Source of the DNA: Brevundimonas sp.
GTDB taxonomy: Bacteria > Pseudomonadota > Alphaproteobacteria > Caulobacterales > Caulobacteraceae
Assembly: GCF_003248455.1 (NCBI RefSeq)
Contig: NZ_QFNM01000003.1
Span: 1 to 64,000, forward strand
Reading direction: 5' to 3'
DNA length: 64,000 bases
Shown here: positions 18,197 through 27,037 of the stretch, piece by piece
Layout of the letters: each line of letters opens with the position of its first letter
Numbering within the stretch: the stretch's first letter is position 1
Made by a program: the position numbers and the translations under genes
The notes under the pieces: generated by a model
The model's database searches: none
Told to the model about the DNA's origin: nothing
The model's input: only the letters and a program-made list of their open reading frames with translations

Positions 18197-18421
18197 GACG
18201 GACGATCGCTTACCCGTTCACGCCGCTCCGCCCGCACACCCGGCTTATGGAAGCCAACCCCGCCGCATCGTCCGTATCGTCCGTCATCGTCCGTTCTCCC
18301 CGCCACGACTGGCTTTGCGGGCCGGATGATCGACGGAGGGACAGAGGTTCGAAGGTCCGGCGAGGTCGCGCGCGGTGATCAGACCCGGACCCTGATCGTC
18401 CGTTCGTCCGTCATCGTCCGT
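18197..18421. repeat. Iteron-like cluster of ATCGTCCGT repeats
   Basis: Direct copies of ATCGTCCGT at 18267-18275, 18276-18284, 18286-18294, 18395-18403 and 18413-18421, a shortened copy at 18404-18411, and one inverted copy GACGGACGAT at 18197-18206. The first group is non-coding; the second overlaps the 3' end of the SF3 helicase gene. Clustered repeats next to replication genes suggest a phage origin or a replication-protein binding site. Confidence 0.6.
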
Positions 18422-20090
18422 CATCGTCGCCCTCCCAATCCGTCTCGGGGGGCAAGAACGCGCCGTCGTCCGGCTCGCTGGAGACGCCGCCAGATTCGTA
18501 CCCGCCGGGGCCAGACCCGGTATCGGCCGCGCGCGCGGGCGAGGCCTCGACCGAACCGCCCGCCGGGGCATCCTGCGGCGTGCGCAGACGCGCGCCCATG
18601 CGGGTGATCTTGCCGTCGGTATCCTTGGACCCCAGCCCGATCTGAAGGTCGCTCAGCGTGCCCCCGAACGCCTTCTGGCTCATCGCCTTGTCGTGACCGT
18701 TCTCGGTCATCCACGCCTGGTAATCCTTGAACAGCACGGTCGCGCCGATGCGCGCGCCGTCCTCCCGGATCACCCGATCCTCGAACCACTGGACGAAGGG
18801 ATTGGCCCCCTTGCGATAGTCCTCCAGCGCCTCTTTCAGGTCCGGTACGTCTTTCAGGCCCTCGCCCATCCAGGCCAGCACGCCCTCGATCAGCCAGTTC
18901 AGGATGCCGTCCGCTTCCCGCTTCAGCTTCTTCGGCAGGTCGTGGTCGATCTGATCTTCGGGCACGACCTTCAGCCAGCGCATGATCTTCAGGCGGCGCC
19001 AGATGCCGTTGTCGGTGTCGTTGATCGTCGGCTTGCGGTTGCACTCGATCACCACCTTGCCGACGGGTTCGAACTCGAACAGCGCCTCGCGCAGTTCCCG
19101 CGCCTTGATCTTCCCGCCGCCTGTGAACCGCTTGATCTCGCCGGTGGCCAGCTTGGACCCGCTGGGCGGCTCCCCGGCGCACAGCATGCGGCTGTCCCCG
19201 GCCAGGGCGGCGATATCGGGCGAGGCCTCGGACCCGCGCTTGACGCCCGTGTCCAGAAAGGTTTCGACCCCCACAGTCGTGGCGTAGGTGCCCAGGGCAT
19301 GCGCCGTGGCGTTCACTACGGTCGATTTTCCGTCGCCGCCCTTGCCCTGGTACACGATGAAGACCTGCTCGCCGGTCTCGCCCGTGGCCATGTAGCCGTG
19401 CGCCTTCTGGATCCAGTGGCGGTTCTCGGCCTTCGGGATCGCGTACTTCAGCACCCCGTCGAACAACGGCCGCGCGGCCTCGGGGCGATAGGCCGCCTCG
19501 CACAGCCGCGTCATTCGATCGGCGGCGCGGTGCCCCTCGGTCCAGACCACATGAGGCCCGACCACATCATCACCCTTTGCGTTGCGATGCGGACCGTTGC
19601 GGAAGCGGATCACGCCGTTCTGGACGTTCAGCGCCAGCGGATCGGGATCGAAGGCGTCCATGTCGACGTCCATGTACGACGCCGCCAGGTTCAGCATATT
19701 GCCGATCCGGCTGGCGTTCCCGGCCGAAACGCCGAAGTCGCGCACCGCCTGGATCGATTTGGAGGCGTAGTTCTTGGCCTCCATTTCGGCCGCCCGGATC
19801 TCCATCTGGGCATGCATCGACCGGGCGACCTTGATGGCGTGCCGCTTGGCGCGGGCCTCGCCGGTCTCCAGATCCCAGAACGTGCCGTTGAAGACGATCC
19901 AGCCGCGCTTGCGCAGGTACAGCACCGTCGCCTCGCTCAGGTCGATCTCGCCGTCGGGCTGGATGATCCCCCCGGCCATGCGGATGAACCGCAGCGCATT
20001 GCCGTCGTCGTTCAGGTCGAACCGCGACATTTCATCGGTCGAAGGGGCCGCCGGCGCTGGACGTCCCCCGACGTCGTCGAAACCACTCAC
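18411..20090 (-). CDS. SF3 replicative helicase, phage/plasmid P4-type primase family
   Basis: 559 residues. Walker A GKGGDGKST at 249-257 and the surrounding YQGKGGDGKSTVVNATAHAL identify the D5/P4 alpha-type superfamily 3 helicase. The NRKPTINDTDNGIWRRLKIMRW segment near 345-370 is the conserved sensor/B' region. The N-terminal 200 residues carry the linker domain that usually links to a primase, here encoded by the upstream PrimPol gene (4-bp overlap, ATGA). It unwinds phage DNA at the origin; the repeat cluster begins at its 3' end. Confidence 0.9.
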   Translation of the reverse strand: MSGFDDVGGRPAPAAPSTDEMSRFDLNDDGNALRFIRMAGGIIQPDGEIDLSEATVLYLRKRGWIVFNGTFWDLETGEARAKRHAIKVARSMHAQMEIRAAEMEAKNYASKSIQAVRDFGVSAGNASRIGNMLNLAASYMDVDMDAFDPDPLALNVQNGVIRFRNGPHRNAKGDDVVGPHVVWTEGHRAADRMTRLCEAAYRPEAARPLFDGVLKYAIPKAENRHWIQKAHGYMATGETGEQVFIVYQGKGGDGKSTVVNATAHALGTYATTVGVETFLDTGVKRGSEASPDIAALAGDSRMLCAGEPPSGSKLATGEIKRFTGGGKIKARELREALFEFEPVGKVVIECNRKPTINDTDNGIWRRLKIMRWLKVVPEDQIDHDLPKKLKREADGILNWLIEGVLAWMGEGLKDVPDLKEALEDYRKGANPFVQWFEDRVIREDGARIGATVLFKDYQAWMTENGHDKAMSQKAFGGTLSDLQIGLGSKDTDGKITRMGARLRTPQDAPAGGSVEASPARAADTGSGPGGYESGGVSSEPDDGAFLPPETDWEGDDDGR

Positions 20091-21967
20091 TGACGCACTC
20101 CATTGTCGGCCGCGCCGGAAACGCCCGCTGCGGCCCTCTGCTGTTGATCGTGGAAGCTGACGCCCATGGTCGCCGTCAGCGGCCTAAGCCGCAGCGACAC
20201 GCCCTCGGGCAGCGCCAACCGCTCCCAGGCCTGGACGGTCAGGCTGGTGAAATAGGCGGCGGCTTCGTCACCCCTCAGACGCGTCTCTGCCGTGCCGCCG
20301 ACAACGCCTCGGAACTTCAGCGGAGCGGTGATCAGGTCCCGGCGGACGGCGAACCCAACCTCGGTCACGCCCTGATCGAGAAAGGCGAGCGGAATGCGCC
20401 ACGGCGCGCGCTCCGGGTCGGCCCGAGGCGACACGGGATCGACCCGTCCGAACCGATCCATCATCACCCCGCCGCTGAAGGCCGTCAGGTTCAGACAGGC
20501 GACGGCCCGCACGCGGCCGCTGCGGGCCATGCTGCTGGCCACCACCCAGGCGTCGGCGAAATCCAACCCCACGACGATCGGTCCCGGCCCGTCGAGCGCG
20601 GTCAGCGCCAGGGCGCGACCATGCAGGGCCTGACCCATGAAGCCGCAGACGCGCGTTTCGCGCTGCGTCAGATCGAACAGCGCCAGGACATCGACCGGCC
20701 CGCCGCCATCAACCGTCATCGGCGCCAGCAGCATGGGCTTCAGTTCGCCGTCGCGGTCCGGCGCCTCAGGGTGAAATCGCATCCGGCCAAGCGCGCCCGG
20801 TACGCCGTCCGGGTCCAACGCGAGATCACGCATCCAGCGCCGCACCATGGCCGTGTCGGCCGACGAAGCCTCCGCCCAATAGGCGGCGGCGTCCAAGGCG
20901 CGCTGCGCCGCATGATGGCCGCGCACCGGCAGGTCCGCTCGGCGCTCGCGCGTCTCGCCCGTTCGGCGCGAAGGGTCCGCCTTGCGGGGGTACTGCGCGC
21001 CCCAAGCCATGGCCCGATCCACCTGGCGGATCAGCTGCGCCTCGGTCATGGCGTCCGGCACATGCACCCGTCCGGCGTTCTCCAATGCCGCACGGCCATA
21101 GGCGTCCTCGATCTCGCCGCCGGCCACCAGCGCGCCGATGCCGACCGACTCGCGGAACAGCACCGTGTCCCGTGTTCCGACGCGGGCCGAGGCGATGGCG
21201 GCGCACACGCGGTCCAGGATGATTTCCCCGAACCGCGACGCGCGACCGGCCGCCGGCGCACGGGGCGTCATCGGTTTCACGGGCGCGGGCGGCGCGGGCT
21301 TCACCAGCAGGATCAGCCAGTCGGGGGCGACCGCGAAGGGCAGGTCCTCGGGCGAACGCCCCTCGGCCCAGCGATAGACATAGCCCGGCGCCACGCCCTT
21401 CTCGGCATCGCCGGGATGGATGCTGGGCGGGGCCAGGATGTAACCGTCCTGCCCGCGTACATCGACCGGCGCCTTGTCGAGACGCGACCGGTTGCGGATG
21501 ATCGGTTCCGACGACGACTTGGGGCACCAGGCGAAGCACCGATGCTCGCCCCGCGCCGTCAACGACGTCGGCGTGATCGGTAGCGGTCCATGTTCGGCTT
21601 CTTTCGCCGCCAGCCAGGCCATGGCCTCCGGCCCATCCAGGTCCAGCACCCAAAAGCCCGCCGGGGCTCCGGTCGCGATGGCCACATTAGAATGCGCCCC
21701 GGCCGTCACGGGCCGCAACAGTTCGGCGTCCGTCGGCGTCCGCCCGCCCTTGCGGGCATCCTCTCGCAACGCCTCGATCGGCTTCAGTGGCAGCTGCGCC
21801 GTCCCGGCCCAGCGCGAGGCGGTCAGCACGGGATCGTGCGACGCCATGTGCAGCCCCACGGTGCGGCCATAGGGCGCCTTCGACTTCGCCCGCAGCGGAA
21901 ACACCGCGATCTTCGCCTTGGCATAGGCCTGGGCGGCTGCGGTCAGGGACAGGCCGCGCACGGTCAT
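20087..21967 (-). CDS. Bifunctional primase-polymerase (PrimPol) family protein
   Basis: 626 residues. The N-terminal 200 residues show the prim-pol (AEP) pattern: AYAKAKIAVFPL start, catalytic WVLDLDG (Asp109, Asp111), GEHRCFAW near 141 with His142, and VDVRGQDGYILAPPS near 168-182. The C-terminal part (about 390-560) resembles a Toprim/DUF7146-like phage domain, with IVVGLDFADAW. It makes primers for phage replication and works with the SF3 helicase encoded directly downstream. Confidence 0.88.
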   Translation of the reverse strand: MTVRGLSLTAAAQAYAKAKIAVFPLRAKSKAPYGRTVGLHMASHDPVLTASRWAGTAQLPLKPIEALREDARKGGRTPTDAELLRPVTAGAHSNVAIATGAPAGFWVLDLDGPEAMAWLAAKEAEHGPLPITPTSLTARGEHRCFAWCPKSSSEPIIRNRSRLDKAPVDVRGQDGYILAPPSIHPGDAEKGVAPGYVYRWAEGRSPEDLPFAVAPDWLILLVKPAPPAPVKPMTPRAPAAGRASRFGEIILDRVCAAIASARVGTRDTVLFRESVGIGALVAGGEIEDAYGRAALENAGRVHVPDAMTEAQLIRQVDRAMAWGAQYPRKADPSRRTGETRERRADLPVRGHHAAQRALDAAAYWAEASSADTAMVRRWMRDLALDPDGVPGALGRMRFHPEAPDRDGELKPMLLAPMTVDGGGPVDVLALFDLTQRETRVCGFMGQALHGRALALTALDGPGPIVVGLDFADAWVVASSMARSGRVRAVACLNLTAFSGGVMMDRFGRVDPVSPRADPERAPWRIPLAFLDQGVTEVGFAVRRDLITAPLKFRGVVGGTAETRLRGDEAAAYFTSLTVQAWERLALPEGVSLRLRPLTATMGVSFHDQQQRAAAGVSGAADNGVRQ

Positions 21968-22944
21968 GGGCGACGACCCAGCGCAACGACATTGTCGCCC
22001 GATTGCGCGGGCGTTTCCGCAACGGCTTCCATCGCCGGGAGATCCGCAATCTTCGGCAGCGGCCAGGGCATGACGTTGACGGCGTGATCGGCGGCGCCCA
22101 GCGACCAGAGGCGTGGCTTGCCAAGGTCCGGGTGCGGGTGACAGCTGGTCAAGAGGCGGTCGATCACCGCGCCCTTGGCCATATCCAGATTGAGCTTCGG
22201 CCCGACGATGATCTGACGCTTCAAGTTCTCGCAGAACTGGCGAATGAGCGCGGGCGACGCCTCACCCAGCGCCTCGGCCATCGTCTTCAGCGCCGCCGAG
22301 GGCAAGCCGAACGGGTCCAGATATCGTGCCAGGATACGTTCCCGCTCACCCTGACCGGGGAGGGTCAGGGTGATGTGCATGTCGAAACGCCGCCAGATCG
22401 CCGGGTCGATCTGGCGGCCATGGTTCGTGGCCGCGATCAGGAAGCCAGCGTGCTGCTCAATGCGCTGCAACAGGGTATTGACCTGCTGGTTCCGCTGATC
22501 GTCGGCGGCCTGGGTGGCGCTGCGGCGTTCGCCGGCCAGGGCGTCGATCTCGTCCATGAACAGGACGATCGGCACGACGCCGTTGTCGCCTTCCATCCCC
22601 GCCGCAGCCGCGTCGAACAGTTCACCGATCTGCTCGGTGGACTGGTTGACATACTTCGACAGAAGCCGGTCAGGCCGCACCGCCAGCATCGGCAGACCCA
22701 GACGCGCCGCGAGGTGATGCGCCAGAGTCGTTTTGCCCACGCCGGGCGGCCCGTCGAAGATCGCCCGGCGGCGCGGCTTCACGCCGACGGCCGCCAGTTC
22801 GTTTTCCGCGAAGATCTCGACCAGCCATTCGGTCAGCGCGCCCCGCACGGGTCGTGACAGGATCGGCTCGCTGGCCTCTTCAGGCATGAACAGGTCGCCC
22901 CACTGTTCGATGCCGCCCTGCTTGGACTTGGGTAAGCGTCGCAT
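21964..22944 (-). CDS. AAA+ ATPase (phage replication module)
   Basis: 326 residues with a classical single AAA+ domain: Walker A GPPGVGKTT at 65-73, Walker B VLFMDEID near 127-134, sensor-1 AATN near 172, and an Arg finger region WRRFD near 185. The pattern is closest to FtsH/p97-type ATPases, but no peptidase domain follows. Between PrimPol and a GapR-like gene it may load the helicase or remodel protein-DNA complexes. Start overlaps the upstream stop (TGATG); 4-bp overlap downstream. Confidence 0.85.
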   Translation of the reverse strand: MRRLPKSKQGGIEQWGDLFMPEEASEPILSRPVRGALTEWLVEIFAENELAAVGVKPRRRAIFDGPPGVGKTTLAHHLAARLGLPMLAVRPDRLLSKYVNQSTEQIGELFDAAAAGMEGDNGVVPIVLFMDEIDALAGERRSATQAADDQRNQQVNTLLQRIEQHAGFLIAATNHGRQIDPAIWRRFDMHITLTLPGQGERERILARYLDPFGLPSAALKTMAEALGEASPALIRQFCENLKRQIIVGPKLNLDMAKGAVIDRLLTSCHPHPDLGKPRLWSLGAADHAVNVMPWPLPKIADLPAMEAVAETPAQSGDNVVALGRRP

Positions 22945-23630
22945 CAGTCGTCGCCGTTGTCCGGCCCCATGCCGTCGGTGCCGCTCTCGGCCCGCCAGCC
23001 GGCGTCCCAGCGCCCGCGACGGCTATCGCCGAACGGGAAGGGATTGCGGATAACGGGCTCATTCGCCTTGAAGGCTTCGCGCCCCAGCGCTTCCGCCCCG
23101 GCGTCGTCCGTCTCCGGGACCTCGGTCGATTTGGAGCCCGACCCTCTCTTGGGCGCCGGGGCGGCCGCCGGGCGAGCCCCAGAGGCATCGGGCCAAGGCG
23201 TCGCCAGATCCCGAGACGTCACCTCGCCATCGCCGTCGCGCGTCAGCTTTACGCCCTTTCCGCCGGCCTCGATGATGATCGAGCCATTCGAAGGCACGAA
23301 TCGCTTCATCGCCTCCGCGACCTGGTCGCGGCTGGCGATATCCACGGCCATCTGGTTGACGTGCCGGAACAGCGGCGCCTCGGACTCTTCGCCGATCGCA
23401 TGCATGTAGGTGGCGATGATCGCCTCGGACTCTTGCCGATCGTGCGGCTTCATCGCCCGTACCTTGATGACGTGGCGAATAGCCTTCGGCACGAAGCCTC
23501 GGAACTTGGCCTCCGCCAGAATCGCGGCGATGTCGTCGGACATCGTCTGTTTGGCGGCCATCACCGACTCAACCCGTTCGATGATCGAGATCAGCTCTTT
23601 GCCGACAGCCGTGTTGCGTCCCACGTTCAT
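22944..23630 (-). CDS. GapR-like (DUF2312) DNA-binding protein with RMF/CrpP-like C-terminus
   Basis: 228 residues. Residues 10-80 match GapR, the Caulobacter nucleoid protein that binds overtwisted DNA: ELISIIERVES, KQTMSDDIAAILAEAKFRGF, ESEAIIATYMHAIG. Host GapR is about 90 residues and ends there. Here a 60-residue domain follows (FRHVNQMAVDI ... SRDLA), then a low-complexity linker, and residues 178-213 (EALGREAFKAN ... NPFPF ... RRGRWDAGW) resemble the short RMF/CrpP module known from ribosome modulation factor. This domain set suggests a phage chromosome-binding protein acting with the replication genes next to it. ATGA overlap with the upstream methyltransferase. Confidence 0.75.
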   Translation of the reverse strand: MNVGRNTAVGKELISIIERVESVMAAKQTMSDDIAAILAEAKFRGFVPKAIRHVIKVRAMKPHDRQESEAIIATYMHAIGEESEAPLFRHVNQMAVDIASRDQVAEAMKRFVPSNGSIIIEAGGKGVKLTRDGDGEVTSRDLATPWPDASGARPAAAPAPKRGSGSKSTEVPETDDAGAEALGREAFKANEPVIRNPFPFGDSRRGRWDAGWRAESGTDGMGPDNGDD

Positions 23631-24394
23631 GACGCGGTTCCTTTCAGGTCAGAGGAGAGGGCAGGGAGACGCAGCGCAGCGCCGAAGCGGGCGGCGTCGT
23701 CGGGCCGGGTCAGACGCGCTTGCGTTCCCGGCGGAATGTCGAAGATGACCGCCCGGCGGCGACCCAGCACGACCGGCAAGCGCGGCCCGACGCCGGGCTT
23801 GCACCAGATGAACCAAGCATAGTCGGTGGCGGTCGTGCGGGTCGGGTCCCAGAACCCTCGGTGCATGGGCAGGCGTTCGCTGAACGGCGCGAACACCGTC
23901 AGCTGCATACCGTCGGGACCTTCGCCGTGCAGCAACCGATGGCGCGCCTGCCCCGACAGGCAGACCAGCCGCAACAGCATGGCCACGCCCCGCCGGGCAC
24001 GCTTCCACGCTTGCTGGATGAAGACCTCGACGTCGTCGAACGGCGGGTTGCTGATGATCCAGTCGGCGGCGAACGGATCGGGATCGCCGGCCGTGAAATC
24101 GTGCGCGACCCAACCCCGTGCGGCATACAGCGCGGGGTCATAGATGCAGATGTCGGACCCGTGGACGACGGGGAAATAATCGTCCAGGCCGTGCGCCATC
24201 ATGCCGACGCCGACCGCGCATTCCCATGCGCTGCGGGCGCGCGGGTCGATCTGGCGGATGATCTCGCCGCCCGCGCGCGATCCCCAGGGCCGCGTCGGGA
24301 AGAAATCGACGTCGTCGCCCGCTTCGGTCTCGCGCGTGTTCATCACCGCACGGGCGTTGGACGGCAGCATGTGGGGGGCGTTGCCGCGCGTCAT
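23627..24394 (-). CDS. Adenine-type DNA methyltransferase
   Basis: 255 residues. SAM-binding motif I AWECAVGVGMM near 56 and catalytic motif IV ISNPPFDD near 113 are those of an amino-methyltransferase (adenine N6 or cytosine N4). Its short length and lack of a separate target-recognition domain fit phage orphan methylases. Three possible starts (residues 1, 9 and 18) are in frame. It follows a D12 methylase by 55 bp, so the phage carries two methyltransferases in tandem. Confidence 0.82.
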   Translation of the reverse strand: MTRGNAPHMLPSNARAVMNTRETEAGDDVDFFPTRPWGSRAGGEIIRQIDPRARSAWECAVGVGMMAHGLDDYFPVVHGSDICIYDPALYAARGWVAHDFTAGDPDPFAADWIISNPPFDDVEVFIQQAWKRARRGVAMLLRLVCLSGQARHRLLHGEGPDGMQLTVFAPFSERLPMHRGFWDPTRTTATDYAWFIWCKPGVGPRLPVVLGRRRAVIFDIPPGTQARLTRPDDAARFGAALRLPALSSDLKGTAS

Positions 24395-24418
24395 CGCCCC
24401 CCCGATATCGGTTGGGGT

Positions 24419-24433
24419 GCGAGCGCCGCTCGC
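24419..24433. repeat. 15-bp palindrome GCGAGCGSCGCTCGC, copy 3
   Basis: In the 55-bp gap between the two methyltransferase genes; the only intergenic copy. Confidence 0.85.
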
Positions 24434-24449
24434 AAGATCACGGGCGACG

Positions 24450-25499
24450 TCATGCCGCCACTCCGAACAGATCGGTCGGGCCGCCTAGGCAATGCGGGCT
24501 GAACCACAGGCGTTCGCGCACCGCGTTGTCACGCCCCCGGCCTTCGCCCTGCGATCCGTACCCACCCCGCGCCTTCCACGCCTCAACCCACCATCCGGCG
24601 GCCTCCAGCACGTCATGCTCGCCAGCGTATCCCGCCAGCACGACCCGCAATGCCGGATCGGAGCCGTTGGCCAGGCACCACGCCCGAACCGCCCCGGCTA
24701 CTTTCGACTCCATCGCATAGACATCCGCCCGCTCTCCCTGGTCATAGGGCGGGTCCAGAAACACGCCGCACACGCCACCTCCTGCGCGCAGGACCGAAGA
24801 CCCGACGACTCGCGACCAGTCTCCACAACTTACCCGCACGCCCCTCAGCCGATCCGCCAGCGCATGGAACCACGCCTCCACGCCCTGCCCGGCGTTGCCC
24901 AGGTGCGGCAGCTGGCGGTTCACGCCCTGCCCGGCGTCGCCCATGTGCGGAAGCTGGCGGTTCACGCCCCGCCCGGCGTCGCCCAGGTGCGGAAGCTTGC
25001 GGTTCACGCCCCGCCCGGCGTCGCCCAGGTGCGGAAGCTTGCGGACATCCGTCATCCGCCCGTCGATCAACCGCCATGGGCCGTTGCCCGAGCACCAGCC
25101 CGATCCGATCCAAGCGCACAGTCCCCAAACCCACCATCCCGCAGCCTGAACATCGCACCAGTCCGGGTCGGACATCAGCGCCTCGGTCAGAGCCTCTCGG
25201 CGACCGACAAGCCAAAGATGCCGTGCATGAAGATCAGCCTCGTTCACGGGCCAGTCGGCGTGCGCCGCCACGGCGGTGGGATCGATCCGCACCGCCCGCC
25301 AGAAGTTGGCCAGCAGCCCGTCCGCATCATTGACCGTCTCAACCCCCGCCGCATGCGGCCGCCGCAGCAGCACCGCACCCGAGCCGAAGAACGGCTCGAC
25401 ATAATGATCGATCTTGCCCAGGCCGATCCACACCCGATCCGCCACGGCCTTCTTGCCGCCGAACCAGGGAAAGGGCGCGTCCACTCCCCTCAACGTCAT
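24450..25499 (-). CDS. D12-class (Dam-like) DNA adenine methylase with tandem repeats
   Basis: 349 residues. Motif X/I FPWFGGKKAVAD (about 9-20) and VEPFFGSGAVLL (about 33-44), and motif IV VFLDPPYD near 245 define a Dam/D12 N6-adenine methylase. Residues about 154-209 are four tandem 14-residue units of the form (K/Q)LPHLGDAGRGVNR, placed between the recognition region and motif IV. Similar repeats occur, from memory, in some other phage methylases. Likely protects phage DNA from host restriction. Start overlaps the upstream stop (ATGA). Confidence 0.9.
   Translation of the reverse strand: MTLRGVDAPFPWFGGKKAVADRVWIGLGKIDHYVEPFFGSGAVLLRRPHAAGVETVNDADGLLANFWRAVRIDPTAVAAHADWPVNEADLHARHLWLVGRREALTEALMSDPDWCDVQAAGWWVWGLCAWIGSGWCSGNGPWRLIDGRMTDVRKLPHLGDAGRGVNRKLPHLGDAGRGVNRQLPHMGDAGQGVNRQLPHLGNAGQGVEAWFHALADRLRGVRVSCGDWSRVVGSSVLRAGGGVCGVFLDPPYDQGERADVYAMESKVAGAVRAWCLANGSDPALRVVLAGYAGEHDVLEAAGWWVEAWKARGGYGSQGEGRGRDNAVRERLWFSPHCLGGPTDLFGVAA
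24873..25040 (-). repeat. Four 42-bp in-frame tandem repeats
   Basis: Four head-to-tail 42-bp units inside the adenine methylase gene, beginning at 25040, 24998, 24956 and 24914 on the minus strand. Units 1 and 2 are almost identical; units 3 and 4 differ at a few bases. Each encodes 14 residues, so unit gain or loss would not shift the frame. Confidence 0.95.
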
Positions 25500-25684
25500 G
25501 CCGCGCGCTCCACCCGCAACAGGGCTTCGGCCTCGCCGAACTCGACGTCGGCGAATGCGCGGAAGGCGTCGGCCCGCGCCTGGGCCATGGTGGCGTCTTG
25601 GCGCGTGATCGGGATGCCGCGCGGAATGCGCCGTGCGCAGAAGGCGGCCGTGGCGGACCGCAACTGTTCGTCGCGCGGCCTCAT
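25496..25684 (-). CDS. Small phage protein, unknown
   Basis: 62 residues from ATG 25684 (chosen because it overlaps the upstream stop as ATGA). Basic N-terminus, then a helical, Ala/Glu-rich part (DAFRAFADVEFGEAEALLRV). No family recognised. Part of the tightly coupled early leftward operon. Confidence 0.65.
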   Translation of the reverse strand: MRPRDEQLRSATAAFCARRIPRGIPITRQDATMAQARADAFRAFADVEFGEAEALLRVERAA

Positions 25685-26055
25685 CCGAAGATATCCTTGC
25701 GCGGCTCGACCGGCCGCACGTCCGTGACGGGCGCGGTCTGGAACAGGGGACGGCATGTCTCGACCAGGCGCGGGATATCCCGCGCGGCGTCGCGCCGCTG
25801 ATCCGGCGACTGCGTGGCGAAGGCCTTGCCCAGGCGGACCAGGGTGATCAGGTCCGCGCCGTTGTCGGTCTGGCTGGCGGGCAGGGGCTGTTTGCCCGCC
25901 TTGTGCGCGGCGCGCGCGAACGAGGCGCCATGCCCTTCGGGATCACGCGCGGCCTTCTCGGCATGACGCAGGAAGCGCAGCCAGCCGCCGACCTGATCCG
26001 GCGTCAGGGCGCGGTGACGGCGCGGACCGCGCGCGACGGCGAACGAAGCGGTCAT
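25681..26055 (-). CDS. Small phage protein, unknown
   Basis: 124 residues from ATG 26055, overlapping the upstream stop (ATGA). Basic N-terminus (ARGPRRHRALTPDQVGGWLRF), helical middle, and a proline-containing tail VRPVEPRKDIFG. No family recognised. The longer in-frame extension to 26259 is very Arg-rich and lies inside the upstream gene. Confidence 0.65.
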   Translation of the reverse strand: MTASFAVARGPRRHRALTPDQVGGWLRFLRHAEKAARDPEGHGASFARAAHKAGKQPLPASQTDNGADLITLVRLGKAFATQSPDQRRDAARDIPRLVETCRPLFQTAPVTDVRPVEPRKDIFG

Positions 26056-26747
26056 CCGCGCTCTCCTTCGATCACGGCTCTGAGATTGCCGAAGTTTGCG
26101 ACCAGACGGCTCGCGGCCGGATCGGTCAGCACCGCCAGCGGGCCGTCCATCCACGTCACGAACCGGGCGTCGAACCCGCCGAATACGGCTGACGCAGGCC
26201 TCGTCGGCGGCGCGGTTTCCCGCCCCGCCGACTCGCCTTCTCCTGCGGGTTCCACGCACGCAGGAGAAACTTGATGGCCGCTCGCGACATCGACGAACTG
26301 TTCCAGTTCGCCCTCACGTGCCCCGGCACGGCCGAGGTCAAGGTATTCCCGGAGGGTCGTCCGCCCCCGCGCGTCCCGCTCACACGCCGCGTCCGGGTAC
26401 GCCATGTCCATGCCGACACGACCTTCGAGGCGAGCTTCGACATCCTGGCCACGCGCGGAGAGCCGAACGTGGACGTAGCCCGGCGCGCACTCGCCGGTCT
26501 GGAACTGTGCATTGGCCGCCTCAAAGGCAGTCGCGTCCTCGGATGACACGAGCGGCACCATGCGCAGACCGTCGCGCGGCGGCTCTGTCAGCCAGCGCGT
26601 GAACAGACGACCCACGACCGCGCCGCCGAAGGTCAGGTCCAGCGTCCGGCCCTCGGCGGTGAACCGCAGGGTGAAAGCCACGCCGTCCGTGGCGTACACA
26701 GTCTCGATGTCGGCGCTCTCGCGCGGCGCGGCGAGCGGGGCGGTCAT
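26052..26747 (-). CDS. Phage protein of unknown function
   Basis: 231 residues. The N-terminal 90 residues are beta-rich with a GVAFTLRFTAEGRTLDLTFGG strand pair; the rest is charged with no motif I recognise. It is the second gene of the early leftward operon, coupled by 4-bp overlaps on both sides, so it is probably expressed very early. Confidence 0.65.
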   Translation of the reverse strand: MTAPLAAPRESADIETVYATDGVAFTLRFTAEGRTLDLTFGGAVVGRLFTRWLTEPPRDGLRMVPLVSSEDATAFEAANAQFQTGECAPGYVHVRLSARGQDVEARLEGRVGMDMAYPDAACERDARGRTTLREYLDLGRAGAREGELEQFVDVASGHQVSPACVEPAGEGESAGRETAPPTRPASAVFGGFDARFVTWMDGPLAVLTDPAASRLVANFGNLRAVIEGERG

Positions 26748-27037
26748 TGAACGTCCTCACGCGCACGGACATGGTCTGCTCGATCCGACGGGATTTCGAA
26801 GAACCAGTCGGCGCTGAAGTCGGGATTGAGCCTTCGGCCTTCAGCGCGAACACGCTGCATGAAGTCAAACGGAGGGTCGCCTTCACCGTTTTCGTATCGA
26901 GAGACGCGTGGCCGGCTAACGCCGCCGATCTCAGCAAGCGTGTCTTGGGTGACACCAAAGACGGTCTTTCGGACCCAGCGGAGAGGCGAATCACTTTCCA
27001 TGGCGCAGTTAGTGCGTGATTCGCACAAACTATGCAT
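26744..27037 (-). CDS. Cro-like XRE-family regulator
   Basis: 97 residues (or 85 if the inner ATG at 27001 is used). Helix-turn-helix VTQDTLAEIGGVSRPRVSRYENGEG near 29-53 is a clear XRE motif. It is divergent from the S24 repressor and first in the leftward operon, the position of cro or an early regulator. An operator copy at 27012-27026 overlaps codons 5-9 if the longer start is used, so the shorter start is as likely. Confidence 0.85.
   Translation of the reverse strand: MHSLCESRTNCAMESDSPLRWVRKTVFGVTQDTLAEIGGVSRPRVSRYENGEGDPPFDFMQRVRAEGRRLNPDFSADWFFEIPSDRADHVRAREDVQ

Noticed and set aside
17870..18607. Plus-strand frame across the repeat cluster
   Set aside because: Arg/Pro-rich, overlaps two minus-strand genes and the repeat region.
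24873..25040. Tandem repeat as a CRISPR array
   Set aside because: Repeats are directly adjacent with no variable spacers and lie in frame in a methylase gene.
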